Positions 53,901 through 63,713 of a DNA stretch of 64,000 bases are shown here, piece after piece. Positions within the stretch are counted from its first letter, which is position 1, and each line of letters opens with the position of its first letter. The notes beneath the pieces are model-generated. The model was not told the DNA's origin. It saw nothing but the letters and a program-made list of their open reading frames with translations, and did not search any database. The stretch is from CAWEBF01 sp963807235 (GTDB taxonomy: Bacteria > Acidobacteriota > Vicinamibacteria > Vicinamibacterales > UBA2999): positions 1-64,000 of the forward strand of contig CAWEBF010000003.1 of assembly GCA_963807235.1 (NCBI GenBank), in the 5' to 3' direction. Both the position numbers and the translations under genes were made by a program.

Positions 53901-54633
53901 CTATTCCGCGGGCTTGCGTGTCATGAGAACGCGTACCCAGAATGTACGAATCGCAGGCAGGATGCCCGGTAGACTCCTACTGACTCGCGCCAGCTGTTGG
54001 ATGCGTGGTTTAGGACTCACCTGCATATAGGCGAGCTCTTCCCAGCTCCAGACCCACCCAATCTTGCGGAAGAGCCGCCGGTACTGCCGACAGCTCCAGT
54101 ACCAGAGGCTCGAATGAGCGTAGTCGTAGTTGCGGCGAGCGACCTCTGCGCTCGAGAGTCCCTGTTGGGTACTCGTTCCGGACGCCGACGAGCGCCCAGA
54201 AGCCATACCACGCGCGTCGCTTGAAGAGACGTAAGCCCCCAAGGGGTACCTTGTTATGAGGCTCGATAAGCTGCCACTTGGCCGGAATTACATGCACGCT
54301 CACCCCGCCGGGTTTGAGCACGCGGTAGATTTCGCGCCAGGCGCGTGGCTGGTCAGAGACATGCTCGAAGACCTGGTCGCTGAAAACAAAATCCAAGCTC
54401 GCGTCAGGAAGCGGAATCTGTCCCGACGGCTCGATGTGAAACCGCTGCCGGTCGGAAGGATCCCGAAGCTTGAGATAGTCGAATACATCGTAGCCAATCG
54501 CGGCTTTATAGCCCGCATCGAGAAGCTGGTAGACTCGCCGGCCGGCGCCACAGCCATAGTCGAGAATTCTCGCGCTCTTTGGGACCTCGATGCCTTTGGC
54601 CTCACAGAGGGCGATCTGACGAATATCTGGCAT
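53901..54633 (-). CDS. Class I SAM-dependent methyltransferase, one frameshift
   Basis: Methyltransferase_11-like enzyme. Start at 54633 (PDIRQIALCEAKGIEVPKSA) leads to ARILDYGCGAGRRVYQLLDA (motif I), GYDVFDYLK (motif II) and SLDFVFSDQVFEHVSDQPRA with REIYRVLKPGGVSVHVIPAK. An indel near 54165 shifts the frame to the family-like C-terminus WSWEELAYMQVSPKPRIQQL and RTFWVRVLMTRKPAE. Joined length about 244 residues. It lies in the EPS operon between the beta-helix gene and a glycosyltransferase; the sugar methylated is unknown. Confidence 0.78.
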
Positions 54634-54675
54634 GGAAAACGGACCTGGATATCCCGCTCGTGCGCATCCTTATAC

Positions 54676-54838
54676 TACACCGACGCAAGCAGACCGACGG
54701 CGTGCGCGAGATGCGCGTCCGCAGACACAAGTATTCGGCGCGGCGCAAGAATTCGTGAAAGTCGAAGCTGGAACTGCGTCGAAGGGCCGTTAAGTTATAG
54801 CTTGGGCCGTCGCGGCCGTACGGGCGCTGCTCATCGAA
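54676..54838 (-). repeat. Duplicated fragment of the GT4 glycosyltransferase gene
   Basis: Bases 54676-54800 repeat 53500-53625 of the glycosyltransferase gene in the same orientation with a few substitutions and single-base gaps, and weaker similarity continues to about 54838/53668. On the minus strand it encodes TALRRSSSFDFHEFLRRAEY, matching TALRRSSSFEFSRIL of the intact gene. It sits in the spacer between the methyltransferase and beta-helix genes and has no start of its own, so it is a gene fragment. Confidence 0.85.
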
Positions 54839-56534
54839 TAATCCGAACATTGCGCGGCGCCGCCGGGACAACGGATGGACTCGGTCCAACCCGCCCGCAC
54901 GCCGGCATGTTCAGCGCTTCAGCGCTGGGTCCCGCCGGGTTGAAGCTGAAAGTAGGATTCCTCTGGGAAACAAAGTTGGCGAACTGCGTTCCGTCCGTCC
55001 ATTTGCTGGCTGGAAGTTCCCTGCTGTTGCGATCAAGCGCCGGGTGCGCGGCACGAAAATCGGCGAGCGACGTGTGACTGAACACTGCGCCGCCGGAATA
55101 GTTTGGGTTGTCCATGCTGACAAAGCCGGTGTATGGACCCCGGTAGTCCTTGATCCACAGGTTGCAGTTCGAGGCAGCCCTGGGTAGGTCAGATCCTCGA
55201 TTACGAGGCTGGCCGCAATGTTGTTTCGGAATGTCCAGGCAGTAGTAGGAGTTCCGCCACTCTTGATTGTAGCTCGTCCAGAACAGGGCCCCATGCAGGA
55301 ACAGGTTGTTCTCCACCGTCAGTCTCGAAGGGCAGCAAGGAGAGATAGATCTGAATCCTGCGAGTTGGCTGAGACATTTGATCGAATCACGCCACCCGTG
55401 CCACCCGCCGTCAGGTTAGTGATTCGGGATACCCCCACATGAATCGAGTCTTCTAAGCGTGTTGGCGCCAGCCACATGCGCGCCGTTCCATTGCGACTGG
55501 TGGATATACGCGGGCCGCACGACCTGACCCGATGAAGCAGAGCTACCGACAATCCCAAGCATGAACGCCCGCTTTCACTGCCCGCATTGCAACAGGACCG
55601 AGCCGTCCGGCCAGACGTGTCGTATCCTGGTCGTAACACCCGTCAGCCGCCGGATCCCTGGACAATGGCGTAACTAATCTCGAGATCCTCCGCCAGCGTA
55701 TCGTTGCCACCCATCTCGACACGCCGCTGACGGAAGTCGGTGTGCTTGATGACCGTGCGCGCCGCCGTTGGTTCGACGAGCAGCCCGGCGCCAAGCGTCA
55801 GACTAGACGTGCTTGATGTCGATATTCTCCCACCACAAGCCGTCGCCTTGCACGATGATGTCGCCCCAGCGCGCGCGCCCGAAGTAGAGGTCGTCTCCGG
55901 TCACCGGGATGCCGTTATGGCACATGTGGACGTAGACCTTGTTGGCCGACGTGTCGTTCCAAACGTGCAGCGATGCAGCTCGACCTCGTCAATGGACGAG
56001 CGCTCGGTGAACGCGATCGGGTCACGTCCAACTCGAACTGCGTCTCGGATTCGGTGTCGAAGGGCGGTAAGCGATCCTCGACCGTAGATCACGTCCACGT
56101 CGACGGCTCACGCTGCGCCACGACACCGACGGTGAACTTGCCCGAATCGGCTTCGTTCCAGGCGATCTCGTAGGTGTAGGTGCGGCCGCTGGTCAGGCGG
56201 AAGCCCGCCGCCGACGGCTCCACCTCCAGCCCGGTCACCACCGCCCCGGCGTCGCCAATGAACTTCACGTAGTGGCCGGCCGGACACGTCTGCGACGGCC
56301 CATAGACCAACACCGCCTGGACGTAGTAGCCCGCGGCCACGTGTACGACGCTGCCGCAGGGCATGCCGGGGTCGCCGCCAAGGGCGAATGCGCGGGCCAA
56401 CGTGCAGGGTTTGCTGGGAGCACGAGCTCGTCGGACTGCCGTCCGGGCGCACGAAGTGACTGTAGGTCAGGGACTTCGGCGGCCAGGGCCAGGGTCCCAA
56501 GGAAGATTAAAGAGAAGACAAAAGATCGCTGCAT
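54831..56534 (-). pseudogene. Secreted right-handed beta-helix repeat protein, heavily frameshifted
   Basis: Signal peptide at 56534 (QRSFVFSLIFLGTLALA). Fragments in different frames: SLTYSHFVRPDGSPTSSCSQ, RAFALGGDPGMPCGSVVHVA with AGYYVQAVLVYGPSQTCPAG and HYVKFIGDAGAVVTGLEVEP, typical of the first coils of DUF1565/pectate-lyase-like helices; later DSIHVGVSRITNLTAGGTGG and VIRSNVSANSQDSDLSL; and a C-terminal part NNLFLHGALFWTSYNQEWRN, NPNYSGGAVFSHTSLADFRA. At least five indels are required over 1.7 kb. It might be an EPS lyase or surface carbohydrate-binding protein. Too many breaks to be sure it is functional. Confidence 0.6.
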
Positions 56535-56599
56535 TTACTTATTGAATCCTTATTATGCTCGCCGACGATAGTGCTTATCGTTATTAGCATTTCGGACGA

Positions 56600-58097
56600 T
56601 CACGGCAAATGCTCCAGGGGCTCGTTTTTGCGCGCCGGGAATGGGCCCGAAACTGCTGGGCCACGCGAACGAGCGTTCCGTCCCGACGGACGCCTTGGTG
56701 GCCATTTCAGAGAGACCGGTGGCCGTTGGCCCCCCCGCGGTCGGTCTGTATTTCCCACAAACGCACCGACAAGGAGGAAGTAGAAAGATGTAACCGTGTG
56801 TTCTTGGAATCTCGCACCGCTGAGGTCCAGGAGCCCAAGGCAGATGGTCGCGGCCAATAGACCCAACCCCAGTGACCGCTGCAGCGAGCCGGTGCCCGAG
56901 GCCCTTGCGCGCTTGAAGCACGTAAGTGCGATTGTCCCGAGGAGGCCCAGGTAGCCGACGATTCCAACAGCGCCCGTTTCGACTCCGATCTGAATGGGGG
57001 TCGCGTGGGCCGCCAGACGAATCCCTGTCAGTTGGAACAGCTGATTCTCATACGTGTGCAGACCCGTGCCAAAAATGGGATGGGCTGCAAAGATCGTTCG
57101 GGAACGTTTGCCACTGTATCACTCTTACGGCGGCAGAGGCATCAAGTGACTCCGTCAACCCCGCGTCGCCCGATGCCCCCACTGCTTGCACGGTCATCTC
57201 GGTTCGTTCCGTCGCCTCCTCCGGTGCCCATTGATATCCGAAGAAGAGGCCCACGGCGAGTAACAGCACGACGCCGCGGCTCGCCACCAACCCGACCACC
57301 ATTGTCGTCGCCGCAAACGCCAGCCATGCACCCCGCGAGAGCGTGAAGACCAGCACCACCACCATCAGAAGTCCTACGGCCGTGAGGAACAGGGATGCGA
57401 GGCGACTCAGCTCACGCGTCCGTGCGACGAACAGGAGCACGAAGGCGTACATCGCAAGGTAGCCACCAAAGAGGTTCGGCTGATTCATCAGCAGGCCCCC
57501 TGGACGGTTGCCGAGCAAGTTGTTTGTTGTCAGAGCATCTCGCAGCCCGTGCAGCGACAGGGCGAGGCTGACAACTGAGACGCACGCGATGAGGAACCAC
57601 ACCTGGCCGCGTTCAGGGGTGCAACGCCGACCGAGGAAGAAGAGGGAGAAGGGGAAGATCCAGATCTTGACGTGGGCCAGTAGAGGCCAGGGCGCCTCGC
57701 CAAGTGCCACAACCGAGTAGACTGCGGACGCCACCAACACAACGGAGACGTACGCCAGCCAGCGAGGAATCGCTCCCTGCTCAGTCGGTGGTCGCGCCTG
57801 GGCGATGGCCACAAGGAAGACACCCAGGAACGCAGTCTGCCAATTGAGCGCCGGAACGCCAAGTCTTTCGAGCGGGGCCAACTGAAAGGTTGGAAGTAAC
57901 AGGACGTACATGCCCACGAAACGCTCGTCGAAGGTCAGCAAGAGACGCGCCCAGTACACGGCGAGTGCCGCACCCACGAGGACCTTCGTCAGGGGGTACG
58001 GTGCGGCCAGTGCAACCACCGTCGCCACGCCAACGACTATGAATACTGTGCGCTGTCCCTGGTTCAGTGCCAGGGCGCCGCCTGTGCGCGAGCCCAC
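56600..58097 (-). CDS. O-antigen ligase / Wzy-type polymerase family membrane protein, frameshifted
   Basis: Polytopic membrane protein (about ten helices) of the Wzy_C family. GTG start at 58097. Helices include TVFIVVGVATVVALAAPYPL, WLAYVSVVLVASAVYSVVAL and LFGGYLAMYAFVLLFVARTR; the periplasmic signature SRGAWLAFAATTMVVGLVAS precedes the catalytic loop. After DASAAVRVIQWQTF the frame shifts (near 57090) to a loop with HPIFGTGLHTYENQLFQLTG and a last set of helices (LGLGLLAATICLGLLDLSGA, TVTSFYFLLVGAFVGNTDRP). Joined length about 490 residues. It likely polymerises the EPS repeat flipped by Wzx. Confidence 0.78.
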
Positions 58098-58199
58098 GGG
58101 TCGGGAAGCCGTGGCCGTTGTCGGCGGTCGGCAGGTGCCGGCTCTTGCCCGCAGCAGGCCACAGCCCAGATGTTCGGACCGTTCTCGTGGCGACCTTTC

Positions 58200-58930
58200 T
58201 CACGACCGGGAAGTACACCTCAAGGCAGCCGTGTCCTCACAGCGTCCGTCATGCATGTGGGTTCCGGACCTGGTAATCACGTAGGTTGGTGATGCTGATG
58301 CAGAGTTCGACGTAGTCGATTCAATCGTGAGTCCGAGTCGGTTCAACTCGCGCTGGAGCAACCAGCGGGTCTGAAAGGTCTCGAATCCGCCGAACTGAAC
58401 GCCAAACACATGATAGGCGGCACCGATGACGAGCGGCCGGATTGCCCAAAACACCGCACGTGGACTCCGCGGCGGAGTCCCATCAAGATCTTCTGAAGGT
58501 AGTATCCGACCGCCTGGGCCCTCAAGACAACGATTCCGTTTTTCGAAAGCACACGAGCCATCTCCGCGAGGGCGCGCTTGTTGTCGAGCAACGGTAGGAC
58601 AACACGACAAACAATCACGTCGAACTGATTGGAGAGAAACGGAAGCCGTTCGGCTGCGGCGCGAACAAAGACCGGATCTCGACCGACGACAGGGCAGGGG
58701 ACGGGGTTTGACCGGACGAAGAGCCCCACATCCGGTGCGATATCCACGCCCACGGCTGTGACCTCAGCGCCAAGATAGGGATACAGTTCCTGGCCTGCTC
58801 CGCAACCGATGTCCAAGACTCGTTTGACCGCGAGCCTCGAGGCTAACTCCCGGGCGATCGCGAATCGTTTTGGCTGCTGCCAAAAGAGGTCCCATTCCCC
58901 GCGCAAGTAGGTTTCGTACCTGTCGTCCAT
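58200..58930 (-). CDS. Class I SAM-dependent methyltransferase, one frameshift
   Basis: Methyltransferase_11-like protein starting at 58930 (DDRYETYLRGEWDLFWQQPK). Motifs: VKRVLDIGCGAGQELYPYLG (SAM loop), VTAVGVDIAPDVGLFV, AERLPFLSNQFDVIVCRVVL and LAEMARVLSKNGIVVLRAQA. After an indel near 58480 the frame continues SPRAVFWAIRPLVIGAAYHV and FGGFETFQTRWLLQRELNRL. Joined length about 243 residues. Located between the aminotransferase and polymerase genes of the EPS operon; probably modifies a sugar or precursor. Confidence 0.78.
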
Positions 58931-58962
58931 GCGTGTCCCTTAGGTAAGGTGTCAGCCGATTG

Positions 58963-60139
58963 TCATGAATCAATCGACGCCTGGAGGGCCGAGCGACTCA
59001 CAGAGCGGTCACGGCTTTGTGCGGTCGCATCCAGGGCCTGTCGCACCGTGTCCACGACACGTGTCACATCGTCCTGCTCCAACCGATTGAAAAAAGGCAA
59101 CGCCACGGTTCTCTCGGACACTGCCCTCCGACACAGGGAAGTCTCCCGGGTTGTATCCCATCCGTCTGAAGTAGGGCTGCAAATGAATCGGCTCGAAGTA
59201 GTTGGCGCACGCCACTCCGTGTGTGCGCAGATACTCCATAAAGGCTGTGCGCTGGCCGCTGGTGGCATGCCTCAATCGAATAACGTACACGAACCAACTG
59301 ATGTCGGCGTTCGCCAGACTGTTGATCGGCAGCTCGATTTCATCAATCTCAGCCAGCTGCTGACAGTACAGCTCCGCTACGCGGCGACGTGCCGCTAGAA
59401 ACTCGTCGATCCGTGACAACTGCGAGAGACCCAGGGCGCAGTTGATGTCGGACAGCCGGTAGTTGAACCCCAGCCGCTCGTGATGGAGCCACCCACCCAT
59501 TGAGTCTCTGCCCTGGTTGCGCAGGCTTTTGAACAGCGCGTCAAGGGCCTGGTCGTTGGTGACGACGACGCCCCCTTCACCGGTCGTCATCTGCTTGTTT
59601 GGATAGAACGCAAACGTTCCGGCCGTGCCCATCGAGCCGCACGCGCGCCCCCGCCACCGTCCGCCCAACGCTTCGCAGGCGTCTTCGATCACGAACAGCC
59701 CGTGCTGGTCGGCAATGGCCTGGATGGCGTCCATGTCCGCGGGGACACCGAAGACGTGCACGGGGAGAATGGCCTTCGTGCGGGGCGTGATGGCAGCCTC
59801 GATGGCGCGCGGGTCGATATTGAGCGTCGTCGGATCGATGTCCACGAACACCGGCGTGGCACGCTCGAAGAGGATGCAGTTGGCGGACGCCACGAAGCTG
59901 AAGGGCGTGGTGATCACTTCGTCGCCCGGGCCGATGCCGAGGGCGTGCACGGCCAGGTGAAGCGCCGCGGTCCCGCTGCTGACCGCCGTGGCATGCCGGG
60001 CGCCAGTGTAGGCACAAAGTGCCTCCTCGAACTCCGGGACCCGTGGGCCAAGGCTCAGCTGCGGCGTTCGGAGGACGCTGACAACGGCCTCGATGTCCGC
60101 TTCGCTGATATCTGGTCGACTCAGGGGAATCGGCTGCAC
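58963..60139 (-). CDS. DegT/DnrJ/EryC1/StrS sugar aminotransferase, one frameshift
   Basis: PLP-dependent aminotransferase converting a keto-sugar nucleotide to an amino sugar, as PglE does after PglF. Start at 60139 (QPIPLSRPDISEADIEAVVS). Motifs: HATAVSSGTAALHLAVHALG, DEVITTPFSFVASANCILFE, LFVIEDACEALGGRWRGRAC and the PLP Lys in GTFAFYPNKQMTTGEGG. C-terminal YFEPIHLQPYFRRMGYNPGD, then an indel near 59130 leading to SERTVALPFFNRLEQDDVTR. Joined length about 392 residues, family standard. It lies two bases after the EpsI gene. With the dehydratase at 61716 it can build a 4-amino-4,6-dideoxy sugar. Confidence 0.87.
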
Positions 60140-60141
60140 GA

Positions 60142-60813
60142 CTAGACCCCTTCCGCCAGGCGTTCGTGCGGCAGATGCCGCATCAACTCCGGATAAGACG
60201 TTTGGAGGAAGGCCACGGCCTCCTCGGTGCTCGCTTCGATCGACTGTTCGGTCTCATCCACTGTCGGCACGATCACCCGAATGATTGCGGCGTCGGTCCG
60301 GTTGTGCCTGAGGGCGTCCAGGACAAGGTAGACCCGGCCAAGATAATCGTTGGTCACGATGCGACCGCCACTTTGGTGGTACCAGTAGAGGACGACTCGC
60401 CGTTCCAGGCCGTTGCTGATGACGAACTTGTTCACCTCGAACGGCGCATAGGGCGGTAACTCGAGTGCGATCTTGTCGCGCCTGGCGATGAACCAACCTC
60501 CACCAGGCAGGCAGTTGGTCGGGGAATGGATGACTCCGGCCCGACTTTGCGACTCATAAAAGCCGACGTACAGCTCTATCGGCATGCGTCGGCCCTCAGG
60601 CCGAGTAAAGGTGCGAAGCAGGTAGCTGCTGACCCCGGCTTCGCGCTCGATGATCTGTTCGAGCAGGATACTACGCCCGTTCCATGAACCGAGGCTGGCG
60701 GGAAAAGCCCAAAACGGACGAGAGAGTGGCACCGGTTCGCCCTGGCCAACCGCCCGCACGGCAACCGCCCCGCATACCAGCACCAATGCGACGATCATCA
60801 CTCGCGTCGTCAT
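60142..60813 (-). CDS. epsI: EpsI family exosortase-associated protein
   Basis: Secreted or membrane-anchored companion of exosortase (EpsI domain), 223 residues. ATG at 60813 overlaps the exosortase stop (ATGA). N-terminal helix TTRVMIVALVLVCGAVAVRA; EpsI core with PFWAFPASLGSWNGRSILLE, RRMPIELYVGFYESQSRAGV, IHSPTNCLPGGGWFIARRDK (highly typical HSPxxCLPGxGW) and VLYWYHQSGGRIVTNDYLGR. In many bacteria this domain is fused to exosortase A or B; here it is separate. Its biochemical role is unknown but it is required for EPS in related systems. Confidence 0.9.
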   Translation of the reverse strand: MTTRVMIVALVLVCGAVAVRAVGQGEPVPLSRPFWAFPASLGSWNGRSILLEQIIEREAGVSSYLLRTFTRPEGRRMPIELYVGFYESQSRAGVIHSPTNCLPGGGWFIARRDKIALELPPYAPFEVNKFVISNGLERRVVLYWYHQSGGRIVTNDYLGRVYLVLDALRHNRTDAAIIRVIVPTVDETEQSIEASTEEAVAFLQTSYPELMRHLPHERLAEGV

Positions 60814-61694
60814 GAAAACCTCGTGGCCTTCTTCACGAACCAGGAGAACAACAGGAGTAGGGTGGCGCCCAACATGAAGACGGCGAATCCGCCAACAGTG
60901 TGAAAGACCCCGAGAGCCGTATCGAGCGAGACATAGTGGGCTAGAAGGCCCGTAACCGTCACACGAGCCACGTTTGCGGCGATAGCGATCGGAACCACCA
61001 TGACGATGATGAGTGCCCGGCTCCACGGCTTCCGTTCGAGCACATAGGCAAGCGGGACGCCGATTGCCAGCAGCGAGATCAGGGACCGAATCCCGCTGCA
61101 TGCCCGTTCAACGTCGAGCGAGGCCTGTGCCAGATGGATGATGTTCCCCTCCCGAAAGACTGGGACGTCCAGCAATTGGAGCGTGTCCGTGGCGACTTGC
61201 GCAGCGAGTAGTTGGAGCCGAAATGCAACCGGGTTGAAGACCACTTGAGGCAAGGGAATCATCAGCAGTAGATAGCTGACTGGGAACGCCAGGCACCACA
61301 GCATGCGCCAGCCGGCAACGTAGAGGATCGCACCGGCGATCATCGTCACCATCGAGACCCGCTGCAGGAAGAGATCGACCCCAACAATGCCAACCGCGTA
61401 GACGACCAGCGAAAGAGTCATGACAAGCAGGCCCGCGTAGGCGGGTCGCAAGGGCACCTGTCGAACAGCGTCCTTGTTGAGCCAGGCGAGGACGCCGGCG
61501 ATGATTGGCACGATGAAGCCATGCGAATACTCCTCCTCATCCCACCACTGATGGACAAGGGGAGGTATTACCGGCCAGTACGTCCACACGAACACAGCGA
61601 AGGCGGCAAGGGTAGCCAGGAGCAGGAGCGAGGTGCCTTCCCGCTCCTGGTCGAGAGTGGTTCCCGAATGCATTACGGCCGGCTTGGATGGCAT
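60810..61694 (-). CDS. xrt: Exosortase (PEP-CTERM sorting transpeptidase)
   Basis: Polytopic membrane cysteine transpeptidase-like enzyme that cleaves PEP-CTERM proteins, 294 residues, intact. Eight helices are visible. N-terminal YWPVIPPLVHQWWDEEEYSH is a family landmark, as is SYLLLMIPLPQVVFNPVAFR. Catalytic residues: Cys in VERACSGIRSLISLLA, Arg in IAANVARVTVTGLLAH and His in ALGVFHTVGGFAVFML. It should sort the two PEP-CTERM proteins at 21760 and 33658, 30-40 kb away. The exact subtype (XrtA or another) is not decided from sequence alone, but the neighbouring EPS gene set fits XrtA. It follows the dehydratase gene by 21 bases. Confidence 0.9.
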   Translation of the reverse strand: MPSKPAVMHSGTTLDQEREGTSLLLLATLAAFAVFVWTYWPVIPPLVHQWWDEEEYSHGFIVPIIAGVLAWLNKDAVRQVPLRPAYAGLLVMTLSLVVYAVGIVGVDLFLQRVSMVTMIAGAILYVAGWRMLWCLAFPVSYLLLMIPLPQVVFNPVAFRLQLLAAQVATDTLQLLDVPVFREGNIIHLAQASLDVERACSGIRSLISLLAIGVPLAYVLERKPWSRALIIVMVVPIAIAANVARVTVTGLLAHYVSLDTALGVFHTVGGFAVFMLGATLLLLFSWFVKKATRFS

Positions 61695-61715
61695 CTACGC
61701 GAGGGCGTGCAGAGA

Positions 61716-63707
61716 TTAGTGGAACGTCAGCCTTTCGGCTGCGACCGCTTCGCCGTCAGGTTGGTACTCTGGCACCAGTCCAAGCAAGGTCCGGCGAATG
61801 GCGGCGAAATCCATCTCAATCCCCATCTTCTTCAGCGCGCGAATGTGAGCGTCGAGCGCTGCCCTGGGCACCGCCTGACCCTCCAGTCGGTAGAGCTTCA
61901 CCAACTCCGTTCGGTGTCGGATCTCATGCGGGAACGACAGCTCTTCGTACATCTTCTCCCCGGGCCGCAGGCCCGTGTACTTGATCTTGATCGTATTTTC
62001 AGCCAGGCCGGACAGGCGAATCATCTCCCGGGCCAGGCTCTCGATCCGGATCTGTTCGCCCATCTCTAGAAGGAAGACCTCACCGCCTTTGGCGATGGCT
62101 CCAGCCTGCAGCACCAGCAGGACGGCCTCGGGGATGGTCATGAAGTACCGCTTGACGTCGGGATGGGTGATGGTGACCGGCCCGCCGTCGGCGATTTGTT
62201 TCTTGAAGAGCGGAATGACGCTTCCCCGACTCCCGAGCACGTTGCCAAAACGGACGGCACAGCTCACCGTCGGCGAGCCTACACGGCTGCGAACCAGCAG
62301 TTCCGACACCCGCTTGCAGCAGCCCATAACACTCGTGGGATTGACGGCTTTGTCGGACGAGATGCAGACCACTTTCTCGACGCCGTGCCTCGCCGCGGCA
62401 TCCAGCACGTTCTGAGTTCCAATGATGTTGTTGAGCACGGCCTCGTCTGGATTCGCCTCCATCAAGGGGACGTGCTTGTCGGCGGCCGCGTGGAATACCA
62501 CATGTGGGCGCCTGGTTGCGAAGACGTGCTCCATCTTAGGGGCGTTGATGATGTCGCCGATGATTTCCTCGAGCTCGATGCCGTCGGCGTGCGGCAGCAG
62601 GCGCTGCTTGGTGGCATAGATACTGTTCTCGCCACGGCCGAGGAGGATGATCTTGCGGGGGCCGAACTTGAGAATCTGGAAACACAGCTCGCCGCCGATG
62701 CTGCCTCCGGCTCCGGTGACCAGGACGGTCTTGTCCGTCAGCAAGCGGCGCAAGCCAAGCTCATCCAGCTCGACCTTGGCCGATTCGCGGCCGAGCAGGT
62801 CCTCGATCTGCACCTCGCGCAGGTCGCTGATCGTTACCTTGCCAAGGAACAGCTCATCAAGTCCCGGCGCCACCTGGACCGTAGGACAGAACTGCCGGCA
62901 GTGCTCGACCATTTCCCTCAACCGAGCGCCCGAGATCGCCGATATGGCGATAACGATCTGATCGATATGTACTTTTTGCGCTAGGTGTGGCAGGGCGGAG
63001 CGGTCCCCTAGAACCTCGACGCCACGGATGTGCGAGCCCTTGAGCGCGGGGTCGTCGTCGATGATGCCCACAATGCGTTTGGACCCGCGGAACTTGCGCT
63101 CGATGTCCGACAAAATCGACGCCCCGAGATCGCCCGCGCCATAGACCACGACGTTCTGGGCCCGGCTCTTGGCCGCGATCACCCGGGTTTCGCTAGGTGA
63201 GACCAGCCAAGGCAGCAGATCAGGCGATCTCTCGCGCAGTGCGCGCGGCAGGATCCGGAAAGCGCTCAGCAGGACCAGACTTGACGTCCAGTCGAGCAGG
63301 ATAATCGACCGCGGGAACCGGACCTGGTCCAGGGCCAGAAAGAGGTCGGTCATAAGAAACAGCGAGGCCAGACTCAACACCGCCGTCAAGGCCAGCAAGT
63401 CTGGCAGGCCGGTGCGCCGCCACATGGCGCCGTACGAGCCGCTGGCGACGAGAAGAATGACCTTCGTGAAGACGAGCGGGGGCAGATACCGGACCATGAC
63501 GCCGCGGAAGGACTCCGGGATCGCCCCGTCGAACCGCAATACGAATGAAAGGTAGTACGCAAGGCTTATCAGGGATATATCGCCAATGCATTTGACAAGC
63601 CTTCGCGCCCGATGCGAACGGAGGCCGCGTCGGATCAGGCCTGTGATCATGCTTTGAACAGGCTTCATAGTCATATAAGTGCCATGTCTGTTGAGCTGGC
63701 TACGCAT
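61716..63707 (-). CDS. Membrane UDP-sugar 4,6-dehydratase/epimerase (PglF/FlaA1/CapD type)
   Basis: Polysaccharide biosynthesis protein with four N-terminal helices (DISLISLAYYLSFVLRFDGA and following) and two Rossmann domains. The first binds nucleotide (NVVVYGAGDLGASILSDIER); the catalytic second domain has KTVLVTGAGGSIGGELCFQI, VVFHAAADKHVPLMEANPDE, VCISSDKAVNPTSVMGCCKR (catalytic SDK region; YxxxK replaced by MGCCK as in PglF-like enzymes) and RFGNVLGSRGSVIPLFKKQI. Length 664 residues, intact. Starts at ATG 63707 (GTG 63713 or ATG 63674 also possible). It makes a UDP-4-keto-6-deoxy sugar, precursor for the DegT aminotransferase two genes downstream. Confidence 0.88.
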   Translation of the reverse strand: MRSQLNRHGTYMTMKPVQSMITGLIRRGLRSHRARRLVKCIGDISLISLAYYLSFVLRFDGAIPESFRGVMVRYLPPLVFTKVILLVASGSYGAMWRRTGLPDLLALTAVLSLASLFLMTDLFLALDQVRFPRSIILLDWTSSLVLLSAFRILPRALRERSPDLLPWLVSPSETRVIAAKSRAQNVVVYGAGDLGASILSDIERKFRGSKRIVGIIDDDPALKGSHIRGVEVLGDRSALPHLAQKVHIDQIVIAISAISGARLREMVEHCRQFCPTVQVAPGLDELFLGKVTISDLREVQIEDLLGRESAKVELDELGLRRLLTDKTVLVTGAGGSIGGELCFQILKFGPRKIILLGRGENSIYATKQRLLPHADGIELEEIIGDIINAPKMEHVFATRRPHVVFHAAADKHVPLMEANPDEAVLNNIIGTQNVLDAAARHGVEKVVCISSDKAVNPTSVMGCCKRVSELLVRSRVGSPTVSCAVRFGNVLGSRGSVIPLFKKQIADGGPVTITHPDVKRYFMTIPEAVLLVLQAGAIAKGGEVFLLEMGEQIRIESLAREMIRLSGLAENTIKIKYTGLRPGEKMYEELSFPHEIRHRTELVKLYRLEGQAVPRAALDAHIRALKKMGIEMDFAAIRRTLLGLVPEYQPDGEAVAAERLTFH

Positions 63708-63713
63708 GCTCAC

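Noticed and set aside
63668..63690. TGGCACTT sequence near the dehydratase start as a sigma-54 promoter
   Set aside because: No GC at the -12 position and it lies within or at the likely coding start.
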